From: Rubellimicrobium mesophilum DSM 19309
Lineage (GTDB): Bacteria; Pseudomonadota; Alphaproteobacteria; Rhodobacterales; Rhodobacteraceae
Direction of reading: 5' to 3'
Assembly: GCF_000600335.2 (NCBI RefSeq)
Contig: NZ_KK088556.1
Coordinates: 38,083 to 102,082 of the forward strand
DNA length: 64,000 bases
The position numbers and the translations under genes were made by a program. Of this stretch, positions 55,610-64,000 are shown in pieces. The notes beneath the pieces are model-generated. The model was not told where the DNA came from. It worked only from the letters and a program-made list of their open reading frames with translations, and did no database searches. The first letter of the stretch is position 1. Each line of letters opens with the position of its first letter.

Positions 55610-56388
55610 GGGTCTCCTCCCCTTTGAGGGCCTCGTCGGCCAATGTGCAGCAGAGGCCCTCCTGAGGGCGCCCGCCGAGCTGATTCCAACCGCCCGGGCA
55701 CAACGCGGCGAGCGCCCGGTGGATCGCCGTCGCCCAGAAGCTGGAGCCGCGCGACGAACCCGTCTCCCCGCGACAGCCCGAGCCTGGACAACTTGAGGAA
55801 AGCTAGGCCCATTCTGGCGTTGGCCAAGCCGGTCGCGGGGCCCTCAACAGTCGACCAGAACTCTCGCCACCACTCGGTGCAAGACTATCCCACCCTGAAC
55901 GTGGGATTGACCCCGTTTTCGCCGTCCTTGCGTAGCACCTGGCGCTCCGTCGCCTTCCCATCGGCTTCGATGTCCCCGTCCGCTCCGGCTCGGCCCATCA
56001 AGCCGCGGCGCTGGACGCGAAGGAACGGAGGGCGGGCCTGCTGCAACACGTGCCCTCGTGACCACGCCAGGAGCCCGCCGGCCCCGCCGAGCCTGCGACT
56101 CCATCAACCCAGCCGAAGTATGGAAGCCGACGGCCGCATCCAGACGTCTGTCGCGGCCACCAACGTATCGTCTCATGATCCAGCGGAAGTCGCCAATGAC
56201 GCTCGGTCGGCCCTAGACAAACTCAAGCCATCAAGGTGGATCCCCTTCAAGCCCCGCCCGTGACAGAGGACATCAGGGGCCGCCGACGGGATCGGCTCCA
56301 AGACCCGGCCGTTCCAGTCCGGGCCCGCAGTCAGGCGAACAGGATGTCGTCCTCCGGCCAGTTGCTGGCTGGCTGCGGCTCTGCTTGC
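55610..56388. other. Geneless stretch between the tct and che operons
   Basis: About 780 bases with no supported gene. Frames on either strand give Arg/Pro/Ser-rich junk. No tRNA, IS remnant or strong terminator was recognised. The base composition is lower in GC than the flanking operons. It must hold the tct promoter and the end of the chemotaxis transcript. Confidence 0.5.
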
Positions 56389-57390
56389 TCAGGCCCCGGG
56401 GAAGAGCCGGTCATGGACCAGCCGCTCCGCCTGCATGGAATAGAGCCTACGAGCCCTGGCCAGGAAACTCGTCGTCCCGCCGTCCTTCAGGTCCATTTCG
56501 TCCAGCGAGTCGTCCAAGTCCTCCGCCACGCCGGCGAGGCTTGCCGCCATCTCGGCGAAGCATTCGATCTCCTTCCGGGCGTCCTCGACCAGCTCCACCA
56601 ACTCGCCAGCTCCGCGGACCCGTTCGAGCTCTCCAAGGTGCTGCCGAACCCGGTCCGACAGCGACATCACCTCCGACGTGGCGCTCCCGGCGCCCTGGAG
56701 CGCCGCGGCCAAGTCCTCGTCCGCACCGGCATGGAGATCGCCGGCGGCCGCGACGACGCCCTCGAGGTCCCGTCTCAGCCGCGACATGACGTCGATGATG
56801 CTCCGGGCGATCTGGCGCTGCTGTTGCGCCACCTCCTCCATCGCCCGGCCCTCGGGCCCCAGGCGGGAGGCAAGGAGGATGGCGTTGAGGCCCAGCACCG
56901 TCATGCGACGCTCGAACTCGGCGGCGCTGCCGGCATCCTGTCCGGCGTCGGCCAGCGTCTCGGCCAGACTCCGGGACGAATCCGTCAGTCGATGGGTGGT
57001 CTCCGCCAGTCGGCCGATGACCGCCTCGATCCGCCCCGAGGCCGAGACGAGGCCCCCCAGTCCTTCTCGCCCATCGCTCCGCGGCGAACCGATCGCGCCG
57101 GCCCGGGGAATGTCTGCGGCTGTGCGGGCCAGCGCGGCGAGATGCTTGACGGCGCCGCGGGACGACCGGTCCAGGTCGCCGAGGGCCGCCCGAATCTGGG
57201 CCGCCGCAAGGATGCGGAGCGCCCGCGCCGCATCGGGGGAGCCCACGTCCTCCGCCATCGCGAGGATGGACTCCACATGCTCGAGTCGCTGGCGGAAGGC
57301 GTCACCGACCTGCAGGTGCAGGATCACTTGTCCGACCCGTCCTTCGAGCGCCTCGAAGCGCTTCGAGACCAGCCGCGCCGAACGGGCCAC
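56389..57390 (-). CDS. Soluble MCP-like chemotaxis-associated protein, C-terminal part
   Basis: A 333-aa helical, membrane-free protein not assigned to a known family. The segment TVLGLNAILLASRLGPEGRA resembles the MCP signalling hairpin ([14 protein letters not shown]), and long heptad-like helices surround it. GTG 57390 has only GGGAGG directly adjacent, a poor spacing for independent initiation. It is in the same frame as the ORF at 57412-58011, from which a single TAG (57412-57414) and seven codons separate it. It may be one 540-aa protein with a nonsense change, two genes, or read-through. Confidence 0.55.
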   Translation of the reverse strand: MARSARLVSKRFEALEGRVGQVILHLQVGDAFRQRLEHVESILAMAEDVGSPDAARALRILAAAQIRAALGDLDRSSRGAVKHLAALARTAADIPRAGAIGSPRSDGREGLGGLVSASGRIEAVIGRLAETTHRLTDSSRSLAETLADAGQDAGSAAEFERRMTVLGLNAILLASRLGPEGRAMEEVAQQQRQIARSIIDVMSRLRRDLEGVVAAAGDLHAGADEDLAAALQGAGSATSEVMSLSDRVRQHLGELERVRGAGELVELVEDARKEIECFAEMAASLAGVAEDLDDSLDEMDLKDGGTTSFLARARRLYSMQAERLVHDRLFPGA

Positions 57391-57411
57391 CCTCCCGTCG
57401 CGCGAACGCGC

Positions 57412-58011
57412 CTAGATCAGGGCCGCGAATTCCCTCAGGGCCGGAAGTGCCTCTGCGCCCGACACCTCGGCCAGGGCGGCCGCCCCGAGCTCGACCTCGC
57501 GGAGCTCCGCCTGCCCGGCCGCGATGCGGAGCGCCAGGTCCGACACCATCCCCGCGACCTCGCCGAGGACGGACCGCATGCTCCGGGCCAGCCCGTCGAT
57601 CGTGCCGCCGTCCGAGTTGAGGCTGCGGCTCACCACCAGGGCGTTGAGCGAGACCAGGGTCGCCGTTCGCGCCAAGCCGCGCAATTCATCGAGGCGGTGC
57701 CGTCCTTCGCTCATGTGGCGGTCCAGAGCGCCGGCCGTGGTCCGACACCGATCCGCCTTGGCCCGCACCTGCGCGCTCAAGTCCTCCAGCCTTGGCTGAA
57801 GGGACTTCAGCCGCGCCATCGCCTCGGGCGACAGGGTTTCGGCCAGGGCCACGAGGGAGGATGCAGTGGCGCCCAGGTCCTCCAGCGCGCCGAGCATGGC
57901 GTCGAGCGCGGCGCCGTAAACCACCTCGGTCCGCCTCCGGATGAAGGCCACCCGACCCGACGGCGACGGGCCGTGAACGGGCAGGTCGGGATGCTCAGCG
58001 GTCGACGGCAA
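57412..58011 (-). CDS. Soluble MCP-like chemotaxis-associated protein, N-terminal part
   Basis: A 199-aa helical protein: N-terminus with RRRTEVVYGAALDAMLGALE, and TATLVSLNALVVSRSLNSDG resembling one MCP hairpin tip. It overlaps the cheB stop by 17 bases. Its partner, in the same frame, starts just after the TAG. Role inferred only from its place at the end of the chemotaxis operon. Confidence 0.55.
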   Translation of the reverse strand: MPSTAEHPDLPVHGPSPSGRVAFIRRRTEVVYGAALDAMLGALEDLGATASSLVALAETLSPEAMARLKSLQPRLEDLSAQVRAKADRCRTTAGALDRHMSEGRHRLDELRGLARTATLVSLNALVVSRSLNSDGGTIDGLARSMRSVLGEVAGMVSDLALRIAAGQAELREVELGAAALAEVSGAEALPALREFAALI

Positions 58012-59158
58012 CGTTCTTCCTCCCCCAGTTCACGATCTCGCCGGCCATCCTGTCCAGCGGCAGGGCCTGGTCGGTGGCTCCCATCCGCAGGGCCTCGCGG
58101 GGCATCCCGAAGACCACCGACGTGGCTTCGTCCTGGGCAGCCGTCCGCGCCCCGGCCTGCCGCATCTCCAAGAGGCCGCGCGCCCCGTCGTCGCCCATGC
58201 CCGTCAGCAGGAGGCCAAGGGCGTTTCCCCCGGCCGCTTGTGCGACCGACCGGAACAGCACGTCCACGGAGGGCCGGTGCCGCGCGACGTAGGGACCGTC
58301 GACGACCTCGACGTGGTACGAGGATCCCACGCGCCGCAGCAGGAGATGATGGTCCCCGGGGGCGATCAGCGCCAGCCCGGGCCTGAGCACGTCCCCCGAC
58401 GCCGCCTCGGAGACCTTCACCCGGCAAAGGCCGTCGAGTCGCTGGGCGAAGGCCATGGTGAAACGCTCCGGCATGTGCTGCACGATGACGACCGGAGGCG
58501 CGTCCGGCGGCAGGTCCTTCAGGATGGTCGCGAGCGCCTCGGTTCCGCCCGTGGAAGCGCCGATGGCCACGAGCGGAGCAGTTCGCGGCACCCGGGCGGC
58601 GTTCGGCGTCGGAGGGGGCAGGACCACGTCGGCAGTGTGCTTGGGACCCGGCTGCAGGACGCGCGGCGCCGACCGACGCGTTGCGCGACGGGACTGAACA
58701 GCGGCGCGCACCGCGTCGCAGACCCTGATCTGGGCCTCCTGCCGCTCCTGCGACGTCGCAAGGTTCGGCTTGCCGATGACCTCGGCTGCGCCCAGTTCCA
58801 GCGCCCGCATGGCCGTCCGGGAGCCCGCCTCGCTGAAGCTCGAGCAGATGATGACCGGCAGGGGCCGCTGCGCCATGATCTTGCCGAGGAACGTCAGCCC
58901 GTCCATGCGCGGCATCTCGATGTCGAGCAGCATGACATCGGGCACCATCTTGCGCATCTGCTCGGCCGCCTCGAAGGGGTCCGCCACGGCAGCGATCACC
59001 TCGATGTCCTGATCGGCGGAGAGGAGCATCCTGAGCCCCCGCCGGATGCTCGCGCTGTCATCTACGATCATGACCTTGATGGGGTCCTTGGGAAGGGTGT
59101 GCGTCATCGAGGAACCGTGTTGCCGTGAACCGCCAGGATTGGGCGCGTCAGTCGCCAT
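57995..59158 (-). CDS. cheB: Chemotaxis methylesterase/glutamine deamidase CheB
   Basis: A 387-aa response-regulator enzyme removing methyl groups from MCPs. N-terminal receiver domain with PDVMLLDIEMPRMDG (phospho-Asp) and SASIRRGLRMLL; C-terminal esterase with VAIGASTGGTEAL (catalytic Ser), VIVQHMPERF (His) and LLTGMGDDGARGL (Asp). The start could be ATG 59158 or ATG 59107 (MTHTLPKD). Directly downstream of cheR. Confidence 0.93.
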   Translation of the reverse strand: MATDAPNPGGSRQHGSSMTHTLPKDPIKVMIVDDSASIRRGLRMLLSADQDIEVIAAVADPFEAAEQMRKMVPDVMLLDIEMPRMDGLTFLGKIMAQRPLPVIICSSFSEAGSRTAMRALELGAAEVIGKPNLATSQERQEAQIRVCDAVRAAVQSRRATRRSAPRVLQPGPKHTADVVLPPPTPNAARVPRTAPLVAIGASTGGTEALATILKDLPPDAPPVVIVQHMPERFTMAFAQRLDGLCRVKVSEAASGDVLRPGLALIAPGDHHLLLRRVGSSYHVEVVDGPYVARHRPSVDVLFRSVAQAAGGNALGLLLTGMGDDGARGLLEMRQAGARTAAQDEATSVVFGMPREALRMGATDQALPLDRMAGEIVNWGRKNVAVDR

Positions 59159-59172
59159 TCGAGCACGCCGCC

Positions 59173-59993
59173 TCAGCCGAGCCGCTCGAAGACGGCGGGT
59201 GCGATCGCCCTCAGATCGGGCTGTCGGACGATCATCGACTCGGCATGGCCGACGATCAGGTGACCGCCGACACGACCCGATGCTGGGTCGGGGGATCGAA
59301 GTAGATGAGCACGTTCCGCAGGAAGACCGCGTCGAGGTCGCGGTCCACCGAATAGCTCTCGGTCATGAGGTTCATCTCCTCGAAACGCACGCGCTGCCGG
59401 AGCTCCGGCACGATTCGCCGCAGCGCGGTCCCATCCGCATCGCGCCCCACCATGGCGTAGCGGTCGCGCAGCGCCCCCGGGACAGGCGCCAGATCCACCT
59501 CGGGGTAGATGGCGCGCCGCGCCGCCGACAGCACGCGGTGAGAGATGTCCGTGCCCAGCACCGCCCAGTCGAGCTCGGGCGAGCGTGCCCGCGCCTCCGC
59601 CAGGATCATGGCGGCCGACCACGCCTCCGCTCCGGTCGAGGCCGCCGCGCTCCAGAGCTTGAAGGCGACCCGGCCGCCGCGACGGCGTGCCGCCAGGGCT
59701 TGCGGGATCATGCGCCCCCAGAGGACCTCGAAATGCGACGGCTCGCGGAAGAAGTCCGTCTTGTTCGTCGTGATGAGGTCGATCACATGGGGCAGCTCGC
59801 TCCGGACGCCGCCTTCCTCGAAGAGGAAGCCGAAGTAGGCCGCCATGTCGGGCAGGCCGAGCGCGAGGAGGCGCGGCCGCAGGCGACCTTCGATCATCCG
59901 CCCCTTGCTCTCCGGCAACTGGATGCCCGTCGTCTCGTGGACAAGTTGCCGGAACCGGGCCGCGTTGCGGTCCTGCGCGAGGGCCAGGCTCAT
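59173..59993 (-). CDS. cheR: Chemotaxis methyltransferase CheR (frame disrupted, short internal deletion)
   Basis: SAM-dependent MCP methyltransferase. N-terminal helical domain and the SAM fold KLWSAAASTGAEAWSAAMIL, with TTNKTDFFREPSHFEVL and FLRNVLIYFDPPTQ. After PTQHRVV the C-terminal strand GGHLIVGHAESM continues in another frame and about 8-10 residues normally present (the helix before PGG) are missing. So this is more than a single-base slip: a small deletion near 59256-59275. The rest is well preserved. Overlaps cheW. Confidence 0.8.
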
Positions 59994-60526
59994 GGGGTCC
60001 CCAATTCCACGGGCATCGCTTCCCGCACCTCGGTCGGCGACCGAGCCGCGAAGGTCGAGATGACGTCCCGGTCGAACAGGCCCTCCACCCTCAGCACGGC
60101 CACGAAGGTTCCATTGCGCCGGCCGATGCCCTCGACCATCCTCTGGTCCCAGTCGATGAACGCCGCTTCCGCGAGCGGCTCCAGCCGGCTGTCGTCCAGT
60201 CCGGTGACCTCGATGACCCGGTCCACCCGGAGGGCCACCCGGAGCGGTCCCGCCTGTTCGGTGCGGGGCCGAAGCTGGAGCACCATGATCCGCGTGTCGG
60301 GCTGGTCGGCGCGGGATGACTCGCCCAGGAGGGTCCTCAGGTCGATCACCGCGACCGAGCTGCCACGCACGTCGATGACCCCAAGGAGATGCCGTGGCGC
60401 GTTGGGGAGGCGCGACACGGGTCGGGGATCGAGAATCTCCTGCACCAAGGCCACGGGAAGGGCGAAGAGCGACTCGCCCATGCCGAAGGTTACGACCGGT
60501 CCATCCTGCATGTCGCGTTCCCCCAT
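59990..60526 (-). CDS. cheW: Chemotaxis coupling protein CheW (second copy)
   Basis: A 178-aa CheW-domain protein linking MCP to CheA: TFGMGESLFALPVALVQEIL, RHLLGVIDVRGSSVAVIDLR and RVALRVDRVIEVTGL. Sits between mcp and cheR with overlaps at cheR (ATGG overlap, 4 bases) and 3 bp from mcp. Two CheW copies in one operon suggest different partners or domains. Confidence 0.92.
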   Translation of the reverse strand: MGERDMQDGPVVTFGMGESLFALPVALVQEILDPRPVSRLPNAPRHLLGVIDVRGSSVAVIDLRTLLGESSRADQPDTRIMVLQLRPRTEQAGPLRVALRVDRVIEVTGLDDSRLEPLAEAAFIDWDQRMVEGIGRRNGTFVAVLRVEGLFDRDVISTFAARSPTEVREAMPVELGTP

Positions 60527-60529
60527 GTC

Positions 60530-62200
60530 TCAGGCCGCGTGTTCAGCACGGACGAACTGGGCGTCGAGCTCGTCCTCGCCCGGTCCCATGTCGAGATCGA
60601 AGCCACCACCCGCGCCTCTGCGGCCGGAGCGCACGTTCCGGGGCAACGCGGGCTGCGGCTGGCGCGGCCGGGCCTCAGGCAAGGCAGCCGGTCCGGCGAT
60701 GTCCTGGCCGGTCTGGAAGAAGCCCATGGAGGTGCGGAGCGCCTCGGCCTGACCGGCGAGTTGCTCGGCGGCGGACGACATCTCCTCTGCGGCCGACGTG
60801 TTCTCCTGCGTCACCTTGTCGAGTTCCTGGATGGCAAGGTTCACCTGGGTCGCGCCAGTGGCGAGCTCCTGCGAGGCGGTGCTGATCTGGCTCACCAGCA
60901 GGGCCGTGCGCTCGATGTCGGGCACGAGGTCGTCGAGCATCCGCCCCGCGCCCTCGGCCGCGCGCACCGTGGAGGCCGACAGGCTGCCGATCTCGCCCGC
61001 CGCGTTCTGGCTCCGCTCCGCGAGCTTGCGCACCTCCGAGGCGACGACCGCGAAGCCGCGCCCATGCTCGCCCGCCCGCGCCGCCTCGACGGCGGCGTTG
61101 AGAGCCAGGAGGTCCGTCTGGCGCGCGATCTCCTGCACCACCAGGACGCGCTCCGCGATGGTCTTCATCGCGGTCACCGCCTTGGCGACGGCCTGGCCCG
61201 AGCTGCGGGCGTCGGCTGCGGACTTGGCCGCCATGGCCTCGGTCTCGGAGGCGTTCTGGGCGGTCTGCTTGATGTTGGCGGTCATCTGCTCCATCGACGA
61301 CGACGCCTCCTCGGTCGAGGACGCCTGCTCGGTCGCCCCCTGGCTGAGCTGCGTGGCCGTCGACGCCATCTGGACCGCGCTGCCCGCGACGTGCCGGGCG
61401 TTCCCGCCGGCTTCGCCCACCACCTGGCGCAACCGTTCCACCATGTCGGCCTGGCTTCTCATGAGGTCCCCGATCTCGTCGCGGCTGTAGCTCTCGACCG
61501 TCCCGGTCAGGTCGCCCGCGGCCACGCGGCGCGACAGGTCGAGCGCGCGGCGAAGGCCACGCGAGAGACCGGTCATGATCCAGGCGCCGCTGACCCCTCC
61601 CAGGAGCATCACACCCGCCAGGATGCCGAGGAGGATGGCGCGGGAACGGACGTAGAGCTGCTCGGCCTCCGCCCTGGAGCCGTTCATGTGATCCAGGTTG
61701 TCCTGGATCATCTGCCCGATCAGGGCCTCGACCTGTTTCACGATCGGCGCGACCTGGGTCACGATGGCGATGGCTTGCTCCTCGGTCCCAGGGGTGCCCT
61801 GCCGGGACAGGGCCATGGCCCGGTCGTTGGCGGTGCGGATCTGATCGTTCAGCGTGTTGTACTGGTCCAGTTGCTGCCGATCCTTCTCGTCGGCGAGTTC
61901 GGCCAGTCCTGCCAGGACCTGCTCGCGATGGGCGCGGACGCTATCGATCTGGTGCTCGATCTCGGTCATCCGATCGGGATCGTTGAAGAGGATGTGTTCC
62001 CGAACGCCGCGCCCGACGAGCAACTGATCGGCCCAGAGGTCCTGGGTCAGGCGAAGGGACTCCACGTTGTCCGAGACCAGGGTGGTGAGGCTGTGATTCA
62101 GGCGGGACAGGGACGCCACCGAGGCGAACATCATTCCGGCCGAGGCGACGCCGATGACCAGGAAGGTCGTCGCGAGCTTCGTCTTGAGGGTGAGGCGCAT
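60530..62200 (-). CDS. Methyl-accepting chemotaxis protein
   Basis: A 556-aa transmembrane receptor. TM1 at about 8-30, a four-helix periplasmic sensor (about 31-185, with [16 protein letters not shown]; 4HB-type), TM2 at about 188-212, a HAMP domain ([20 protein letters not shown]) and a cytoplasmic signalling domain with [20 protein letters not shown] at the tip. The tail of about 50 residues is Pro/Arg rich, without a classical NWETF pentapeptide. The ligand is unknown. Confidence 0.94.
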   Translation of the reverse strand: MRLTLKTKLATTFLVIGVASAGMMFASVASLSRLNHSLTTLVSDNVESLRLTQDLWADQLLVGRGVREHILFNDPDRMTEIEHQIDSVRAHREQVLAGLAELADEKDRQQLDQYNTLNDQIRTANDRAMALSRQGTPGTEEQAIAIVTQVAPIVKQVEALIGQMIQDNLDHMNGSRAEAEQLYVRSRAILLGILAGVMLLGGVSGAWIMTGLSRGLRRALDLSRRVAAGDLTGTVESYSRDEIGDLMRSQADMVERLRQVVGEAGGNARHVAGSAVQMASTATQLSQGATEQASSTEEASSSMEQMTANIKQTAQNASETEAMAAKSAADARSSGQAVAKAVTAMKTIAERVLVVQEIARQTDLLALNAAVEAARAGEHGRGFAVVASEVRKLAERSQNAAGEIGSLSASTVRAAEGAGRMLDDLVPDIERTALLVSQISTASQELATGATQVNLAIQELDKVTQENTSAAEEMSSAAEQLAGQAEALRTSMGFFQTGQDIAGPAALPEARPRQPQPALPRNVRSGRRGAGGGFDLDMGPGEDELDAQFVRAEHAA

Positions 62201-62208
62201 GGTCGATC

Positions 62209-62727
62209 CTATGATGTATGGCTTCGAGGCGTGGGCCGAGCACCGCCCGGACCGGCACGCTGGCTGTCGAAGATTGCGGGAAGGTCAGGGATCATGAGGA
62301 CGCTGCCGCCGATGTTGACCATGCACTCGACCATGTCCGGGGGCCAACTGGTCCCCACCGCCGGCACGGCCTGAAGGGCGTCGCCCTCGATCCGCATGAC
62401 CTCGTGCACCGCGTCGGCGACGATGCCGACCACGGCGGGCCGCCCCGCGAGCGGCAGGTCGAGCACGAGGATCCGGGCATCCGGGCCGAGCGGGTCGCGC
62501 GGCATCCGAAGGGGAACCCGGAGGTCGGCCAGCGGCACCACGGTCCCGCGCACGTTGACGAGGCCTCGGCAGAACTCGGGCGCGCCGGGGACGCGCGCCA
62601 CGGCGACAGGCTCCAGAACCTCGCGCAGGACCTGGGCCCGGATGGCCAGCGCATCTCGGCCGAGTTGCAGGGTCACCACGTCGAGGCTGCCGCTCGTCGT
62701 GGCATGGGGGACGGGAATGACGGTCAT
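62209..62727 (-). CDS. cheW: Chemotaxis coupling protein CheW (first copy)
   Basis: A 172-aa CheW-domain protein with [57 protein letters not shown] and [19 protein letters not shown]. Overlaps the cheA stop (ATGA). The MCP gene starts 9 bp downstream. Confidence 0.92.
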   Translation of the reverse strand: MTVIPVPHATTSGSLDVVTLQLGRDALAIRAQVLREVLEPVAVARVPGAPEFCRGLVNVRGTVVPLADLRVPLRMPRDPLGPDARILVLDLPLAGRPAVVGIVADAVHEVMRIEGDALQAVPAVGTSWPPDMVECMVNIGGSVLMIPDLPAIFDSQRAGPGGARPTPRSHTS

Positions 62728-64000
62728 GCGAACACCTCCTTGGGGTGATCCTCCGACAGGGTCGGGTGCCACTCGGGGCTGGCCAGGCCCGTGACGTCCA
62801 GGATCAGCGCGACCGAGCCGTCTCCCAGGATCGTCGCGCCGGAGAGGGCCCCCAGGCCCGAATGCAGGGCCGAGAGCTGCTTGATGACGGTCTGGTTCGA
62901 CCCGATGATCCGGTCCACGACCAGCCCCAGGCGGGAGTCGCCCGCGGTCACCACCACGACCTTCTGGTAGGGGCCGGGCTCGCCCTGCGTGGCGAGGATC
63001 TCGCGCAGGAAGAGGTAGGGAACGAGGCGGCCCCGGATGTCGATGAGGCGCGAGGTCCGGTCCTCCCCCGCCTTGTCGGGAAGCTCGACGATCTCCTCGA
63101 CCGCCCCGAGCGGGATGATGAAGCGCTCGCCACCGACCTCGACGAGAAGGCCGTCGATGATCGCCAGCGTGAGGGGAAGCCGAAGGGTCACGCGGGTGCC
63201 CTGCCCCGGCTCGGACGAGAGGTCGAGGCGTCCCCGCAGGTCCGTGACGGTGCGCCGGACCACGTCCATCCCCACGCCCCGTCCCGACAGCTCGGTCAGC
63301 CGCTCGGCCGTCGAGAAGCCGGGCGCCAGGATGAGGCGGAACAGATCGGCCTGCTCGATCTCGGCATGGCGCGAGAGAAGCCCCACCTCGATCGCCTTGG
63401 CCCGGATGCGCGCGGCATCGAGGCCCCGGCCGTCGTCCGACAGCTCGATCACGACCTCGGTCCCGGAGTGGCGCGCGGCCAGCGTCAGCCGCCCTGCCGC
63501 GGGCTTGCCATGGGCCAGGCGCGTGGCGGGCTCCTCCAGGCCATGGTCCGCGGCATTGCGGATGAGGTGCATGAGGGGCTCGGCGAGCTGCTCGACGACG
63601 GTCTTGTCGAGCTCGGTCTCCTCACCCAGGATGACGAGGTCGATGGGCTTGCCGATCTGCGCGGCCAGGTCGTGCACGAGCCGTCGGAAGCGCCCGGTGA
63701 TCGAGGACAGCGGGGTCATGCGGATCGACATGGCGGCGTCGCGCATCCCGGTGGCGAGTCGCTGGATGTCCTCGGTCACCGACACGAGCGCAGGCAGCCC
63801 GCTCCCGGCGGCGATCTCGGCCAGCCGCGCCTCGGCGATGATGAGCTCGCCCACGCGGTCCATCATCTCGTCGAGCCGGCTGGCCGCGATGCGGATCAGC
63901 CCGCCCCCCGTGGCCGTGGCGCCGTCGGGGCGTCCAGCCTTGGCGGGCGCGGCCTCGGCCCTGGGGGCTCCCGCCACAACCGGTGCCTCGGCGGGGGGCG
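62724..64000 (-). CDS. cheA: Chemotaxis histidine kinase CheA (N-terminal part beyond window)
   Basis: The C-terminal 424 or so residues are visible. Dimerisation domain P3 (ASRLDEMMDRVGELIIAEAR), ATPase domain P4 with N box HLIRNAADHGLEEP, G1 LSDDGRGLDAARI, G2 ELSGRGVGMDVVRR, and the CheW-like regulatory domain P5 (FIIPLGAVEEIVELPDKAGE). The Hpt domain P1 and P2 lie off the right edge. First recognisable gene of the operon cheA-cheW-mcp-cheW-cheR-cheB. Confidence 0.94.
   Translation of the reverse strand, partial: PPAEAPVVAGAPRAEAAPAKAGRPDGATATGGGLIRIAASRLDEMMDRVGELIIAEARLAEIAAGSGLPALVSVTEDIQRLATGMRDAAMSIRMTPLSSITGRFRRLVHDLAAQIGKPIDLVILGEETELDKTVVEQLAEPLMHLIRNAADHGLEEPATRLAHGKPAAGRLTLAARHSGTEVVIELSDDGRGLDAARIRAKAIEVGLLSRHAEIEQADLFRLILAPGFSTAERLTELSGRGVGMDVVRRTVTDLRGRLDLSSEPGQGTRVTLRLPLTLAIIDGLLVEVGGERFIIPLGAVEEIVELPDKAGEDRTSRLIDIRGRLVPYLFLREILATQGEPGPYQKVVVVTAGDSRLGLVVDRIIGSNQTVIKQLSALHSGLGALSGATILGDGSVALILDVTGLASPEWHPTLSEDHPKEVFA

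Overview
The window is a very GC-rich chromosomal segment that reads as an alphaproteobacterium of the Rhodobacterales (Rhodobacteraceae/Paracoccaceae type). The evidence is the pcm - tolC - PopZ-like - valS gene neighbourhood, the small protein beside efp, the PraR/PhrR-type XRE regulator, the alpha-type RNase P RNA and the choline-type ChoW/ChoV transporter. About 70 genes are supported, most of them ordinary housekeeping or transport genes.

Layout. 1-2 kb holds choWV (choX probably lies just off the left edge). 2-11 kb is mostly minus-strand: yebC, an SLC13/TrkA-C transporter, a TIGR00282-type phosphoesterase, 5-formyl-THF cyclo-ligase, mgtE, then guaD (+), a CAP-domain protein, an inositol-monophosphatase-family gene and an XRE regulator. 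11-18 kb holds a LysR regulator, DUF1127, a Bax-inhibitor-1 protein, GNAT, rpmG, rnpB, an AmpD-like amidase, an Excalibur lipoprotein and gatAC. 18-36 kb holds GFA, rhomboid, a second IMPase, metR-like/metF, a repeat-bearing HdeA-like protein, valS, a DUF2235 hydrolase, two PLP aminotransferases, DUF305, a phosphatase/ABC exporter/ygfZ run, a third IMPase and efp. 36-41.6 kb holds a DUF6280-like protein, cobQ, PopZ-like, tolC, pcm and tRNA-Cys.

41.6-56.4 kb looks more accessory. It has a winged-helix/TPR regulator, a DUF1194 protein, a Tat-exported sulfite-oxidase-like enzyme with a dihaem cytochrome c, and a tightly coupled eight-gene minus-strand operon. That operon (TctCBA, Ldh-family oxidoreductase, hydroxypyruvate-isomerase-like protein, aldehyde dehydrogenase, cupin, ABM monooxygenase) should import and oxidise a small carboxylate or hydroxy acid. 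56.4-64 kb is a chemotaxis operon: cheA (cut by the right edge), cheW, mcp, cheW, cheR, cheB, and two same-frame ORFs that look like one soluble MCP-like protein split by a single TAG.

Five genes (SLC13 transporter, mgtE, gatA, the third IMPase, the TPR regulator) are each broken by one apparent 1-base indel in a short G/C run, and cheR lacks a short internal segment. Because gatA is expected to be indispensable, the homopolymer breaks are more likely consensus errors than real pseudogenes. I saw no phage, insertion sequence or CRISPR array. The best candidates for something undescribed are the split MCP-like protein next to cheB, the HdeA-like protein with an Asp/Thr/Ala repeat insert, the structured geneless stretch at 22.2-22.9 kb and the carboxylate operon.
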